A stretch of 64,000 nucleotides of DNA from Plotosus lineatus (lineage: Eukaryota > Chordata > Actinopteri > Siluriformes > Plotosidae), in the NCBI GenBank assembly GCA_024760905.1, contig CM045733.1, forward strand, positions 64,802,501 to 64,866,500, in the 5' to 3' direction. Below the pieces are notes generated by a model that worked only from the letters and a program-made list of their open reading frames with translations, was not told where the DNA came from and did not search any database. The position numbers and the translations under genes are program-made. Positions 32,093 through 43,321 of the stretch are shown one piece after another (positions within the stretch are counted from its first letter, which is position 1; each line of letters opens with the position of its first letter).

Positions 32093-32947
32093 TCTCTTTG
32101 TTGTCTAGTTCTTTCCTGCGCTGTCTCTGAGTCTGTCTGTCTTCCTTTCGGCTTTTCCCTTTTACTCGGGAGTCTCCACAGCGAATCATCTGATTCACAC
32201 GTTTGATTTGGCAGAGGTTTTTACGTTGGATGCCCTTCCTGTCACAACCCTTTATAGCAAGGGACAGAAACACGCTGACGACTTTGCAGCCTACTCTTTA
32301 CGAAAGTCAGCAATGGTTCTTTTACATGCATCTCACCATAGACAGTGACAGACATGGCCCGCCTTTGATAACCCAGTTAGCTGTACTGGGGGGGAACAGT
32401 GACAACCTTGTGGAGAGTGGAACTTGAACCCCCAACCTTTTGGCTCAGCGATCCAGCGCCCTGTACCACTGCCCCGCACTGTCTCTGAATGAGGTCTATT
32501 AATCTCGTGGATCAGTCATCTGTGTCACCCAGAGCTCCAGGGTGGCTTGCAATTCTTTATTCACAAGCTTTCAAAGGTGAACAGAGTATTTATACCATTC
32601 TTGGTGGGTCACAGTGTTCATGGTGGGGGTCATGAAACTATAAAACCATTGTCCTGCCAAGGTGTGAGCCCTGAGCTCTAAAGATAAAAGACCAGCTGCC
32701 TAAACAGGAGACAAAGTAGATGCAAGGAGCTGATTACAAGAACAAATAGTCCTTGACCATTTGGTAATAGTTCTCCAGGAAAGAGGAACAATACAGTATC
32801 TTGGTTACAATACTTATGAGAACACTTTTGTGCTTTTCCAGATCTGAATATATAGTTAAAGGAGATCCAATACAGAAAGAGAAGTTACTGCAACTCTGAA
32901 AACCACTTTCAATCCACTCTTTGACACCAGATTAATGTGGTATCACA
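32093..32947 (-). repeat. 3' LTR of the endogenous retrovirus, split by a SINE
   Basis: The + strand begins TGTTGAGAATT and ends GGTATCACA, giving TG...CA ends. A minus-strand AATAAAG polyadenylation signal is seen near 32550. About 497 bases after removing the SINE and its duplicated site. Confidence 0.6.
32131..32478 (-). repeat. SINE family A with RTE-like tail, full length
   Basis: Tail at left (TCGGCTTTTCCCTTTTAC, TCTCCACAGCGAATCATC), head at right (GGCTCAGCGATCCAGCGCCC). Flanked by CTGTCTCTGA (32121-32130, 32479-32488). Confidence 0.88.
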
Positions 32948-33115
32948 CTTCTTTCTCGATCCCCTTTTTATCATCGTCACAATCAAGAGAATGTCCTCGC
33001 TAATGAAATCTAAGTCATACTGGATAATAATTGGTGGTATTATTTCTTCTGAGTCTTATTCATACAATGTTCACTAATACACACTTTAGAACCCATATCC
33101 AGTACAGTACTGGCA

Positions 33116-33388
33116 TCATGCTTGCTGAGGTTTAGGGAAATTATCTCGAAGGCAGAAGGTAAGACTTGACAAATGTAACATGAGCTCTTCGTATGACTTC
33201 TGGAGGTCCTTTTGGTGAATTGCCAGAAGGTGTTGGAAGGTGTTGTCATGTGGGTGTGCTTGGGAGGGTAATCCTGTTGTCATCAGCAGGATCCCTAGGA
33301 TGGAAAGTAGGGGGAAGAACCTCATGCTATCTGCTGGTTGATCATTCGTCAGTGTTTTGGAGGAGAGAGGAAGAAAGGAGGGTGTCAA
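33116..33388 (-). pseudogene. Envelope-like 5' fragment of the retrovirus
   Basis: An open 90-codon frame with a hydrophobic, signal-peptide-like stretch near residue 25-42, placed downstream of integrase as env would be. Truncated by deletion before the LTR. Assignment rests on position more than on similarity. Confidence 0.45.
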
Positions 33389-33689
33389 CCCATGTCTTCA
33401 CTGGACAGGACCTTAGGAAGAGACACTGAAAAGAGACATAAACATAATTAATAACACACAAAGGGGGAGATGTCATGATGGGGCCGGCTTCAATCTGGTC
33501 GCGTGGATCCACTGTGGAAAGAGATCGGTTAGTACAGCTGTTCGGGCGATGACAATTATCTCGACAGGTTCACTATATTTGGGTTCAGCCAATTGTCCAG
33601 ATCGGTTAAATATTTTTACTTGCACTCTATCCACCTATTTGTAGCTATATGTAGGTGTGCTATGGAGAGGGACGGTGGATGCATTAACT

Positions 33690-34032
33690 GTCTGTCTGTC
33701 TCTTCCTTTCAGCTTTTTCCCTTTTACTCAGGAGTCGCTACAGCGAATCATCTGATTCGCACGTTTGATTTGGCAGAGGTTTTTACGTCGGATGCCCTTC
33801 CTGTCACAACCCTTTTTAGCAAGGGACAGAAACACGCTGACGACTTTGCAGCCTACTCTTTACGAAAGTCAGCAATGGTTCTTTTACATGCCTCTCACCA
33901 TAGACAGTGAGAGACATGGCCCATCTTTGACAGTGACAACCTTGTGGAGAGTGGGACTTGAACCCCCAACCTTTGGATCAGCAATCCAGCGCCCCATACC
34001 ACTAGACCATCATTGACCACTAGACCACCATT
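33690..34032 (-). repeat. SINE family A with RTE-like tail, inserted in retroviral integrase
   Basis: Full-length copy bordered by a perfect 16-bp duplication GGTGGATGCATTAACT (33674-33689, 34033-34048). The tail carries GTCT repeats; part of the head is duplicated at the right end. Confidence 0.92.
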
Positions 34033-34048
34033 GGTGGATGCATTAACT

Positions 34049-34700
34049 CTGGACCATAATTCACGCAATTTGGCAGCAAAGGCTGCAGAGTATTTGTTCA
34101 TATCAACCCTACGATCTGATGTACCCAAAGCTGCCATTCCTTTCCGCCAAGCGAGTGGGAAAGGTCTCCCAAATATGATCTCGTGTGGTGACAGGTGCAT
34201 ATCTTTTCGGGGTGTCATTCTCATTTCAGCCAACACTGCAGGGAGGAGGTCAACCCAGTTTTTACAGCGAATGCTTTGCATAGCCTTTGAGAACTTGCTG
34301 CTTACAGGACGGTTGGTACATTTAAAGATCCCAGAGGATTGAGAATGGTATGGGATGTGGAATCACCAATTAAGGTGTAAATACTTACAAAGTCGTTGTG
34401 TGATCCTCGAAGTGAATGGACTACCTTGGTCTGAGTCAATAGTTGCGTTCAAATTTGCGAGACACAAACGTTTGTTCATGTCCTCTTTTAGCCCTCTTCG
34501 AGCACGATGTGCGACACCGTGAAACTCGCGAACGAGGAAAGGCACACAGTGAGAGGGAAGACAAAGTTGTCCAGACGGAATGTACCATAAATCGTCAGTA
34601 GCCATATACGTGTCGCATGTCTGCCAAAAGGAAGTATCAGATGATGTAGTGGACGCTTGAATGGAGTGTAGGTCTCGATCGGGAATAAGACCACTAGAGT
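34049..34700 (-). pseudogene. Retroviral integrase remnant
   Basis: Minus-strand frames resemble the C-terminal half of integrase (core end with a LLPAVLAEMR segment, then an HEIIFGRP-type motif). Frameshifts separate the pieces. Cut at the 3' side by the SINE. Confidence 0.72.
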
Positions 34701-34711
34701 TGTGGAGACCA

Positions 34712-35206
34712 CTAAAAAGGTGTGCAATGTTCAAAAGTAGAATTAGACAGAAAAGGGGGAGGGGCATGTAGAGGAAACCTGTTGGCGAATCGGTCGGCCA
34801 AAGAATTACCCCGAGACTCGTAATCGTCCCTCGAGGAATGTGCTTTGGTTTTAACTATAGCGAGAGTACGAGGACGATAACAAGCGTCAATCAGGCCTTG
34901 GACGGGAGAGGAATGGGAGATGGGCTTTCCATCAGCAAACTGGAAGCCACGTGATTGCCAGATGCGTCCAAAGTGAAGAGCCACGCCAAAGGCATATCTG
35001 GAGTCAGTGTAAATAGTAACATCCTTGCCAGAGGAGAGAATACAGGCACATGTGAGAGCGAAAAGTTCAGCAGCCTGAACCGAGAAAAATAGAAGGGCGT
35101 TTGGAAGGGTTTGTAAACACGAAAGGATAGGAACGGACAAGTGTTCAGCGACTTCAACCATCACAGCACAGGTGGCTACTTCACATAAAACAAGCAGGCA
35201 AACCAT
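34712..35206 (-). pseudogene. Retroviral RNase H remnant
   Basis: Open frame with a TDSRYAF motif and an AHSS...N..AD segment, which carry RNase H catalytic Asp positions. It joined the RT connection region before the hAT inserted. Confidence 0.78.
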
Positions 35207-35254
35207 GACCCACTGTGTCTAAAGTTTTGGAAATACCTCCCCCATGCTCCTGAG

Positions 35255-36043
35255 TAGGGTGGAGTGAAACATATAGTTTTTCACAATCAAGTCAGAATAG
35301 TGTAGAAAAGACGTAACAGTACCAGTTATAAACATATGCAAAATATTAAAAATCTGTAAAAAATTTCTAGGTTCTAACGCGCTCGAAATAAGGTATGTCC
35401 AGTCAATTTTGAGAGCACGCGAGCACACGAGCACGTGATTGCCATCAAAGGGAATAACTCTAAATAGTTAGAACATTCATAGTTCGTCAGGACTCAGTAG
35501 TTCAGTCGAGGAAACTATCGCCAGGTGGCGACAGCATATGGCACAGCATATGGCACATTCGACAGATACCAATGCCGCCCACAGGCTGTGGAGAGGGGCA
35601 TCAAGGTGGTGACTGAGGCATCACAATCTGTATGTGGCACCAATTGACAAGACGCTTCAGGCTTCATCCGTACAAGGCTGGAGTCGAGGGCAAAAATGCT
35701 AGTTTTTCCGAGACAAAACGAGACTTCAATATCAGTCATATCGACTCATCTGAATATGTGTGGGGTTTTTTGAGACCATATATGTTAACACTGTGCCAAA
35801 CTGCCTAAAATATATGTTTTTGATAATATAGAAGCAAATTGTATCACAATATCAGAATTAAACATTTTCAGTAAAAATGCCCAAATATGGTCATTTTCAT
35901 CGCTCTTGGGGGAGCCTAAGATATCAACTTATCAAGATGAACTTTTAAAATCCTTTAGATGACACCTCTCCACATCTTTTTATTGCCATTACAAGTAAAA
36001 ATAATCAAAAATTAAATTTTCCCACAATTTTCACTCTACCCTA
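35255..36043. mobile_element. Non-autonomous hAT-like element with TAGGG ends, inside retroviral pol
   Basis: 789 bases. Ends TAGGGTGGAGTGAAA and TTTTCACTCTACCCTA, each bordered by CTCCTGAG (35247-35254, 36044-36051). The 8-bp duplication and Ac-like TAGGG end point to hAT. No transposase coding is seen. Confidence 0.85.
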
Positions 36044-36554
36044 CTCCTGAGCCAACACAGCAGTAGCCACGCCTTTGTGTTCATAGGCGTAGAGGTGGAA
36101 GGTTTTCATGTAGTCAGGAAGACCCAGGGCTGGTACAGAACACAGTGTACAGCGCAGGGCATGATAAGCAGTCAGCATGTCAGGAGTCCATGTTAACGGC
36201 TGCTGTGGAGGGTCAGTATGTGAGAAAGCAGACCTGAGACATCATAAAAAGAGCAGTCAGGAATCCATTGGCGGCAGTAGTTAATGAGTCCCTGAAACGC
36301 CATCAATGCGTGCTTCATGGCGGGACGCTTTCTGTCCAGTATAATCTGGATTCTGTCCTAGGGGAGGGTCTTAGTGCCCAGTAAGAGTTCAGAGCCCAGG
36401 TATTTCCCTTTCTCCTTACAAAACTGTAACTTTGTCTTTGGTACCTTGAAGCCATGTTCAGCCAGGTGCTTGAGGAGGACCAGGGAGGTGGTTAAGCATG
36501 CCTTCTGGGGTGGCAGGGGTGGGGGGTCGCCCCTAACGAATCAGAGGGGTGCTG

Positions 36555-37020
36555 TACAGTAGCCTCAGTCTTGAATCGATTAAAAAACATATTCAGCTAG
36601 TTGGCCTTGTCCTCACCACTCTCAGCTCTGCTGTTGTGGATGGCCTGAATGTTTGATGGTTTTCATACCACTCCAAACCTCTCTCATGTTGTTCTGCTGG
36701 AGTTTTTCCACTCCAGCTTTTTCCTGTTGTTGTCCTTTGCCTCTTTGATCTTCGCTCTGTGAACTTTGGAACACTCTGTCACCTCTCTGTTGCCAGAAAT
36801 GAATGCTCTGTTATTGCCATTGGGGGAGGGATTTCATGTCTTTTGTTACCCAGATAACAATCCATGGGTGCCTGAAGACCATCTAAGCTAGGACAGTGGT
36901 GTCACCAGAAAGCAGTGAAAAAGTTCAGGCTTATTCAGAGGACCTTCTTCCACATGCTTTTTGGTGAAACTTAAGCATGGACAAATTTAGCAGTCTCCTC
37001 TGTGGACCTTTCCAGCTTTT
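36555..37020 (-). mobile_element. Rex1/L2-like LINE fragment
   Basis: The minus strand reads LQQNNMREVWSGMKTI and NMFFNRFKTEATVQH, found upstream of the RT core in fish LINEs of this group. Frame-broken. Confidence 0.6.
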
Positions 37021-37142
37021 TAATGGAGAACTGTGGTTAGTACCTCACAGCATGAAAAATCATGATTTTATTTCCGGGGTTTAGCAAGGGGATGCTTCGA
37101 AGTGGACTTTGCATGTTCTCCCCTGTCCCTGTGTGGAAGGAC

Positions 37143-37485
37143 AGTGGCAGTGGTGGCCTGGTGGTATTGGGCACTGGATCGCTGATCCTAAGGTTGGGGG
37201 TTCGAGTTCCACTCTCCACAAGGTTGTCACTGTCCCGCAGGGTGCAGCTAACTGGGTTATCAAAGGCCGGCTATGTCTCTCACTGTCTATGGTGAGAGGT
37301 TCTTGTAAAAGAACCATTGCTGACTTTCGGAATGAGGAGCTGCAAAGCCGTCAGCGTGTTTCTGTCCCTTGCAAAAAGGGTTGTTGGTCAAGAAGGGCAT
37401 CCGATGTAAAAACCTATGCCAAATCAAACATGCGAATCATTCGCTGTGGCGACTCCTGATAAAGGGAAAAAGCCGAAAGGAAAGC
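37143..37485 (+). repeat. SINE family A with RTE-like tail, full length
   Basis: Head GGCAGTGGTGGCCTGGTGGT with B box GGTTCGAGTTCC, body, then ATTCGCTGTGGCGACTCCTG and AGCCGAAAGGAAAG. Confidence 0.88.
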
Positions 37486-37879
37486 TCTCTCATCTCTCCC
37501 TATGCCTGTGTGGAGTTCCTCCCACAGTCCAAAGACAATGTACACCACCACACACACACACACACACCCCACCCACCCCTCTCTCTCTCTTGGCTGCTCC
37601 AAATTGCCCCTTGTTATATGTGTGTGTGTTAGAGAGAGTATGGTTGTGTACATTGCCTTTACCGTAGTCAGCTAAGATTTGTTACAGCCAACCTATAGAA
37701 TTCAGCAATCCTGAGATGGGTGAAACCAGGCGCACATTACTTTGCTTGGCTGGGAATTTTTTAATTTAGATTTTTTATTCCAATTTTACCCCACCAAATT
37801 TGGATAATTTTGTGCAGGTCCATTACATAAATGTAATATTCACCCAGCAGTATAAATGTGCACCAGTAAAAATATACTG

Positions 37880-37990
37880 GGAAGTTAATCTGCGATGGAC
37901 TAGCGTCCCATCCAGGACTTCCATCACTTCATGCAATGGAACCCGGGGATAAGCACTGGTCCGATGAGCCACGATGGCTCGGGTGTAAAA
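37880..37990 (+). repeat. Dispersed teleost repeat (CTGCGATGGACTAGCGTCCC)
   Basis: A landmark sequence of common fish SINE/LINE 3' regions, through GGGATAAGCACTGGTCCGAT. Confidence 0.5.
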
Positions 37991-38248
37991 AACCCAGGAG
38001 GTGAATCATTCTGAAAGTGTGTAGTCTGAACAGACAGCATTAGCTACACATTACGTGGCTCATTTTCTAAAGTGCAGGGTCCACCTTACTCACATGACTT
38101 ACCTGTTATATTTAAAATGTAAATTTACTCATTAAAAATGCTTGGTTCGCTTTTTTATGTTTCCTCATAAAAACTGTATTCAACTGTTAAAGAGATGCAG
38201 TGATATGAGAGTTATATATTGAAAAAGTGAAAACAAAATAAGGAAATA

Positions 38249-38975
38249 CAGTCGGCCCATAACTTATGAAATTAATCCGTTCCAGAGCCCTTTTCGTATT
38301 GCGGGGATTTCGTAGGTAGGGGTCGCAGCTTACATGTTAAACGCCTAATTCGTTCCAACGCTCCAGTCTTTGGACTGGATAAACCCCATAAACCCTTTAA
38401 AAATGAGAAAAGTACACCAATTTTGTATGAAATATGCGTTAAAAGGAGAAGAAACATATTTATTAAACAATTAAACCACTTTATTAACATTTATTAATTA
38501 AACCATTATTAAACATTTTTTATTAACACACACACACACCTCTCTCTCTCTCTCTCGCTCTCTCTCGCGCGCGCGCGCGCTAGGTCTACGCCCTCAGGAC
38601 GTGGAATTCAAAGCGCATTCCCTGCTTGACAAACTCAACTTTCATTTGATTCCTTGAGGGATCGGAATTCCAGATGAGCTCAAATGCGCCCACATTTATT
38701 AAACATTTACTGAATTAAAACACCTTAAAGAACTAAACTAAAAACTAAAGAGTGAAGCTTCCTTCTGTCTCTATCTGGGAGGCCAGCGTGGCGGGATGTT
38801 GAGAGACAGCCAATGAGAGAGCAACTCGCTTGTCGTGTGAAATTTTGATTGGTGCGTTTGAATTTTGAATTTCTTTTCGTAAGAGGGGGTTGTTTTGTAT
38901 CTCGGGGACGGAAACATGTTTTTCGTAACCCGGGGATTTCGTACACAGGAGTCTTCGTAAGTTGGGGGCCAACTG
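38249..38975. mobile_element. Tigger-like MITE (M1-short), complete
   Basis: Ends CAGTCGGCCCATAACTTATG and AAGTTGGGGGCCAACTG, TA on both sides. Contains a (CA)(TC)(GC) microsatellite block at 38527-38580. Confidence 0.82.
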
Positions 38976-39104
38976 TATAAGCGTTTTTGTTTTTTTTTAC
39001 TTTTTGCTTTGAACAGATATGTGCATCAGGCTCAGGGGCTATTGTTGAATTGACTTATTCCTTTCTGTAAATAATTTATTATAATTATAGATCCAAGTAT
39101 GATA

Positions 39105-39600
39105 ATGAGGGCAGTCTTGGCCCAGTGGTAAGGTGCAAGATTACTGGTCCTATGGTTGGGGGTTCAAGCCCTACTCTCCACATGTTGTCACCCTGCCCCC
39201 AGTGCAGCTAACAGCATTATCCAGGGCTGGCCATGTCTCTCACTGTCTATGGTGAAAGGCATATAAAAGAACCATTGATGACTAAAGGGGAGGGTGACAA
39301 CCTGTGGAGAGTGGGGGTTGAACTGGGGATTGAACCCCATGGGGAGTTCAACCCCCACTCTCCACAGTTGTCATCCCCACCCCCACCCCCCAGTGCAGCT
39401 AACAGGATTATCCAGGGCCAGCCATGTCTCTCACTGTCTATGATGAAAGGCATGTAAAAGAACCATTGCTGACTTGGTAGCTGCATAGCCATGTTTCTGC
39501 CCTGTGATGGCCTGGCAAGCTTTACCCTCGCCTAGAGTCAGTTGAGATGGGCACTAGCCCCCTGCAACCCTAAGTAGGATTAAGTGGTTCATAAAATGAA
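39105..39600 (+). repeat. SINE family A with internal duplication and perfect hairpin
   Basis: Head at 39110 (GGTTGGGGGTTCAAGCCC), a body partly duplicated, then an L2-like tail ending GAATGAATGAA. A 21-base perfect inverted repeat (39304-39324 against 39345-39365) marks the rearrangement. Confidence 0.72.
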
Positions 39601-40079
39601 TGAATGAAGTATAATGTAATTTTAATAGTATAGTGTTCCCACTTTGTTCACACTCATGAAGAAATAGGCCTCGCACACGAACAAAATGTGATTTCAACGA
39701 CAAATGATGCTGAAAACGCACCAATAAAATTAATAAAAAAACAAGGCTGTTAGTAAATAGCTGCCTAATGGGCAGAAATATTGTGCAATATTTATGATTA
39801 ACTGTAATTGAATTTACATTTTCTGATGCAAAATATGGGTTGTTAGCAAGTAGGAGGGGACAAATCAGGATTCAAGAGTCTTTATTGCCATTTGTGCTTT
39901 TACACACATCGGAATTTCTTGTGCGGTCGTGCAAAGAGTCAAGGAGTGGAAAAGAAAAAAAAAAACAGGAAGGCTCAGAACGGCAAAAACACATACATTA
40001 CTTCGATAGAATAGGTACCTAAGTCCTATGTATAGAAAGAACCTTGCACAGGCCCAGTAGAAGGTACAATTTAGTAAAA

Positions 40080-40144
40080 TATTATTATTATATTATAGTA
40101 ATAATAATAATAGTAATTAATAATAATAATAAATAATAATAATA
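40080..40144. repeat. (ATA/AAT)n microsatellite
   Basis: Imperfect ATT/AAT trinucleotide repeat. Confidence 0.8.
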
Positions 40145-40284
40145 AGGTTGGGGGTTCAAGCCCCACTCTCAAACGGTTGTCTGAAATTGTATTTTATAAA
40201 GTAAGACATTAGTTGAACGGTTTTTTTATCAGTGGCATTTTTGTAGATCTTCTTGACACTTTGGATGGGTTAAATGCTGAGGCA

Positions 40285-40505
40285 AGACCAGGGCCATCAC
40301 ACACCAACAACACAGACTCAGCCATTCGCACTGACACCTAGGGGAAATTTGGAACAGTCAGATAGTAATTTGCATTTCCGTGAAAACTCACTCAATTATA
40401 GAATGAAGATGCAAATCTGCCCAGAAATACCCAAGCCGAGGTCTCAACCTCTGGACCTTCTACCTCTGTGGTGGATGTGGTAACCACACCACCACTATAC
40501 CACCC
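40285..40505 (-). repeat. Old SINE copy, same type as 49463-49640
   Basis: AGACTCAGCCATTCGCACTG, TCTCAACCTCTGGACCTTCT and GGTAACCACACCACCACTAT; diverged. Confidence 0.45.
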
Positions 40506-40534
40506 TAAAGATATTTATAAAATCTTTTATTTTT

Positions 40535-40890
40535 CAGTTCAGTTCATTTTCTGTAACCGCTTCATCCTAATTAGGGTCACGGGGAGGCTGGTGCCCATCC
40601 CAGCCAACTCAGGGCGAGGGCAGAGTACACCCTGGACAGCTCGCCAGGCCATCGCAGGGCGGAAACACGCTGACGGCTTTGCAGCCTACTCTTGTCGAAA
40701 GTCAGCAATGGTTCTTTTACATGCCTCACACCATAGACAGTGAGAGACATGGCCGGCCTTTGATAACCCAGTTAGCTGCACCGGGGGGGGGGGGGGGGGG
40801 GGCAGTGACAACCTTGTGGAGAGTGGGACTCGAACCCCCAACCTTTGGATCAGCGATCCGGCGCCTTATACCACGAGACCACCACTGCCC
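40535..40890 (-). repeat. SINE family A with L2-like tail, full length
   Basis: Flanked by a perfect 13-bp duplication ATCTTTTATTTTT (40522-40534, 40891-40903). Contains a G-homopolymer of about 19. Confidence 0.92.
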
Positions 40891-41392
40891 ATCTTTTATT
40901 TTTACTACTCAAAATATAATAATGACTGTAGCATTATGTCGTTGATATCTACAACATCATTTTCAGATATTCAGATGCAGTCAGAGATATTTAAAGGGCT
41001 TGTGATACATAATTTAGGTTTAAAGCCGGAAGCTGCGAGGCTTTCCCCCTGCATCACCATTTTGGTCCTTTAGAGTTTATCAAATCAAAACAGACTGTAA
41101 TTTTTGTTGAAAATTCATTAAGTGAAATCTGTACGTTAATTGCAAAGGCTAACCTCATACACAAGAACTGAAACTGCAAGCAGTTATCAATCGGGGTCCA
41201 GGCCTCCTGATGTTCTCCCATTGTTTTCGTTTAATAAAATGAAGTATTTGATGATATTTGGTAATGGAGAGAAGTGACAAAGAAGTGGATTGATGCAGAT
41301 GAATGATGACGCGAGCAATTGAAATCAGAGATGATATCATAGAAAGGTTTTTGAAGAGAAAGTGGAGCGAAAAAGAGAAAGAAAGGGATTTT

Positions 41393-41835
41393 TATGCCCC
41401 CCCCTCACCCCCACCCCCACCCCACCCCTCATTTTCTCCCTAATTTAGTTGTATCCAATTCCCACTCATTAGGTATTGCCTTCCTGATCACAGGACCACC
41501 ACTGACCAGGGAGGGGCAAAAGCTTGCACATGCCCTCTCTGTGACAATCTACCCCCCTCTTTATGAACTGCGGCACATGAGCATTTAGGTGTGGTCTAAC
41601 ACATTCAGAGGGAAAGTAATATCTTCACCCTCATACAAATAAGCTCATTGATGCGGCAATCACTGTGAATGGCAAGGAAGTGAGGGTATGCCGTCCCTGT
41701 CTCCTATGAATGAGAGCCCGGCCAATTAGCTCCCATGGACTCCCAGCTACGGACAGCTGTGGCATTAACCTGGATTCGACCTTGCGCTCGCCGGTTTAAT
41801 AGTAGCTCACCTTGTCGATACAACACTCGGCAGCT
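41393..41835 (-). repeat. SINE family D copy
   Basis: TTGTATCCAATTCCCACTCA, GACCACCACTGACCAGGGAG and ACCTGGATTCGACCTTGCGC, as in 22158-22548. Confidence 0.7.
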
Positions 41836-41869
41836 CAGAGTGGGTTATTTTAAAAGTGACTTGTAATCG

Positions 41870-42210
41870 TGTAATCGTGTCCTCTGTCATTGTCGATGAT
41901 GACCAAGGACATCCCACTAATGAAACCTGGATATGGATGGAATGGACGACTGAGCCTCCCTGCATTGCTTGTATATGAAGGATCTTTTGCTGATACAGTG
42001 ATGCCAAGTGGAGTAGACTAGTGCTACTGTCCCCCCCCACCCCCACCCCCCCACCCCGTATCAAGAGCAATGTCAAGGCTCGTCAGTGAAGCTTTGAACG
42101 TGTCTTTGTAGCACCTTTCCTGTCCTCTGGAAAGCCTCTTTAAAAGACGGATGTGCACAATGTGACCAGCCCATCTGATCTGGCCTCTCTCTTCAGGAGA
42201 GTGTACATAC
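41870..42210 (-). mobile_element. LINE reverse-transcriptase C-terminal fragment
   Basis: The minus strand reads QIRWAGHIVHIRLLKRL and CYKDTFKASLTSLDI, the C-terminal end of many fish LINE ORFs (RWAGHV...KRYKDTLKASLKS). Interrupted by a poly-C/CCCCCA tract near 42030-42056. Confidence 0.65.
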
Positions 42211-42361
42211 TTTTGAGAAATTAATATTAAGAAATATAGCTGCAAACAGTGATACCCGGGGTATCAGTAAATAAACTAACTATGAGCACAAGTCGTGATT
42301 CAGAAAAGTAACGAAAAGGTGTAATGGTGTTGACCAGGTCATGATGTCCCAGAGGATTTCC

Positions 42362-42462
42362 ATGGTTTTCGCCCAGGTGGTTTTCGGCAAGGGTGTTTTT
42401 TGCCTAGATGGTTTTTCTCCCCTGACCGTAGCCCTAACGCTAACCACCTGGGCGAAAACCAT
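42362..42462. repeat. Perfect 21-base inverted repeat with 59-base spacer
   Basis: ATGGTTTTCGCCCAGGTGGT at 42362 has its exact complement at 42442-42462, and a further partial copy follows at 42463-42474. Confidence 0.85.
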
Positions 42463-42750
42463 CTGGGCGAAAACCAGCAGCACCAGATGAGTTGGAATCT
42501 GTGAGGATGCCACAGAGAGGAAGCGGTGATGATGTAAGAGAGAAGATATCACAAAGGGATGCTGATGTGAAAGAGAGCGGCTTGTTAAGCAGAACAGGTG
42601 AGTAATGTAAACAGAGAAGTGAAGAGTGAGAAGAAATTATTATATTATAATAATAATTTGAGTAAAAACAATATGTAGAATAGGGTTTCAGTCCTGTTAG
42701 ACTTCTAAAAAGAGACAAACAGGCAGTTTACTTAAAAATGTAATCTCAAG

Positions 42751-42760
42751 TGTAGCTCAG

Positions 42761-42814
<54 letters not shown>

Positions 42815-43321
42815 GCGACCTTACCAAGATGGCGTGGTGTAGCTCAGTTTTTTATTGTTATTATCATTATTGCGACCGTACCAAGATGGCGTACTGACCT
42901 GTCCGTATTTTCTTTTTTGTGACGCAATGACGTAATTCCGTTCGCCCGAGGTTCACTATGAAAACAATAAACAACCCTGTGAGGAGAAACGTAGGAGGAG
43001 GACATGTCGCTCGTTCCACAGATGTGTTTATTTAGTGGCGAGTCCTGATTTTTTAAAACGACCTGTTTGAAGAATATCTTACGACTGTACCGGACGAATA
43101 CCTGTTCTGACTGAAAAACATTCTGAAGCCTTGTCTCAGTCAGAAGGAAGTTAGCAGAACCTGTGTACCCAGCTAGCCTCTTCAAGCTCGTTCTAGCCTC
43201 CTCAGCCTGTGCCTCATGAGTTAGGATTGATTGTTATGCAGTTCCCGGAGGACTGTTGTCTTTCTCGGTTTCTTTTTCCTCCAAGACCTCTTCAGACCCT
43301 CACCCAAGTTTCTCCGGCCCT
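42751..43321 (+). promoter_or_regulatory. atg2a promoter and 5' UTR region
   Basis: Two copies of a local duplication (42751-42837 and 42838-42894), each ending in CAAGATGGCG, a YY1-like motif (42825-42834, 42882-42891). A CRE/ATF-like TGACGTAA follows at 42928-42935. The stretch from 42900 to 43321 is largely non-repetitive. Two upstream ATGs (43216, 43236) precede the coding start. The transcription start is unknown. Confidence 0.45.
42761..42814. repeat. (ATT)n microsatellite
   Basis: About 18 units inside the first copy of the promoter-side duplication. Confidence 0.95.

Larger units (their letters stand above)
32093..36555 (-). mobile_element. Endogenous retrovirus remnant (gamma/epsilon-like pol), broken
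   Basis: Minus strand, read right to left: end of the reverse transcriptase and connection domain (36555-36052), hAT insertion (35255-36043), RNase H (about 35206-34712), integrase (about 34700-34049), SINE insertion (33690-34032), start of an envelope-like frame (about 33390-32976, mostly deleted), polypurine-rich stretch (32948-32975), 3' LTR (32093-32947). No 5' LTR or gag is seen; the right edge runs into a LINE fragment. Not an intact virus: frame breaks, insertions and deletions throughout. The orientation is opposite to the genes. Confidence 0.82.

Noticed and set aside
34712..35206. RNase H-like host gene
   Set aside because: Position and order with integrase, LTR and insertions show a retroviral remnant.
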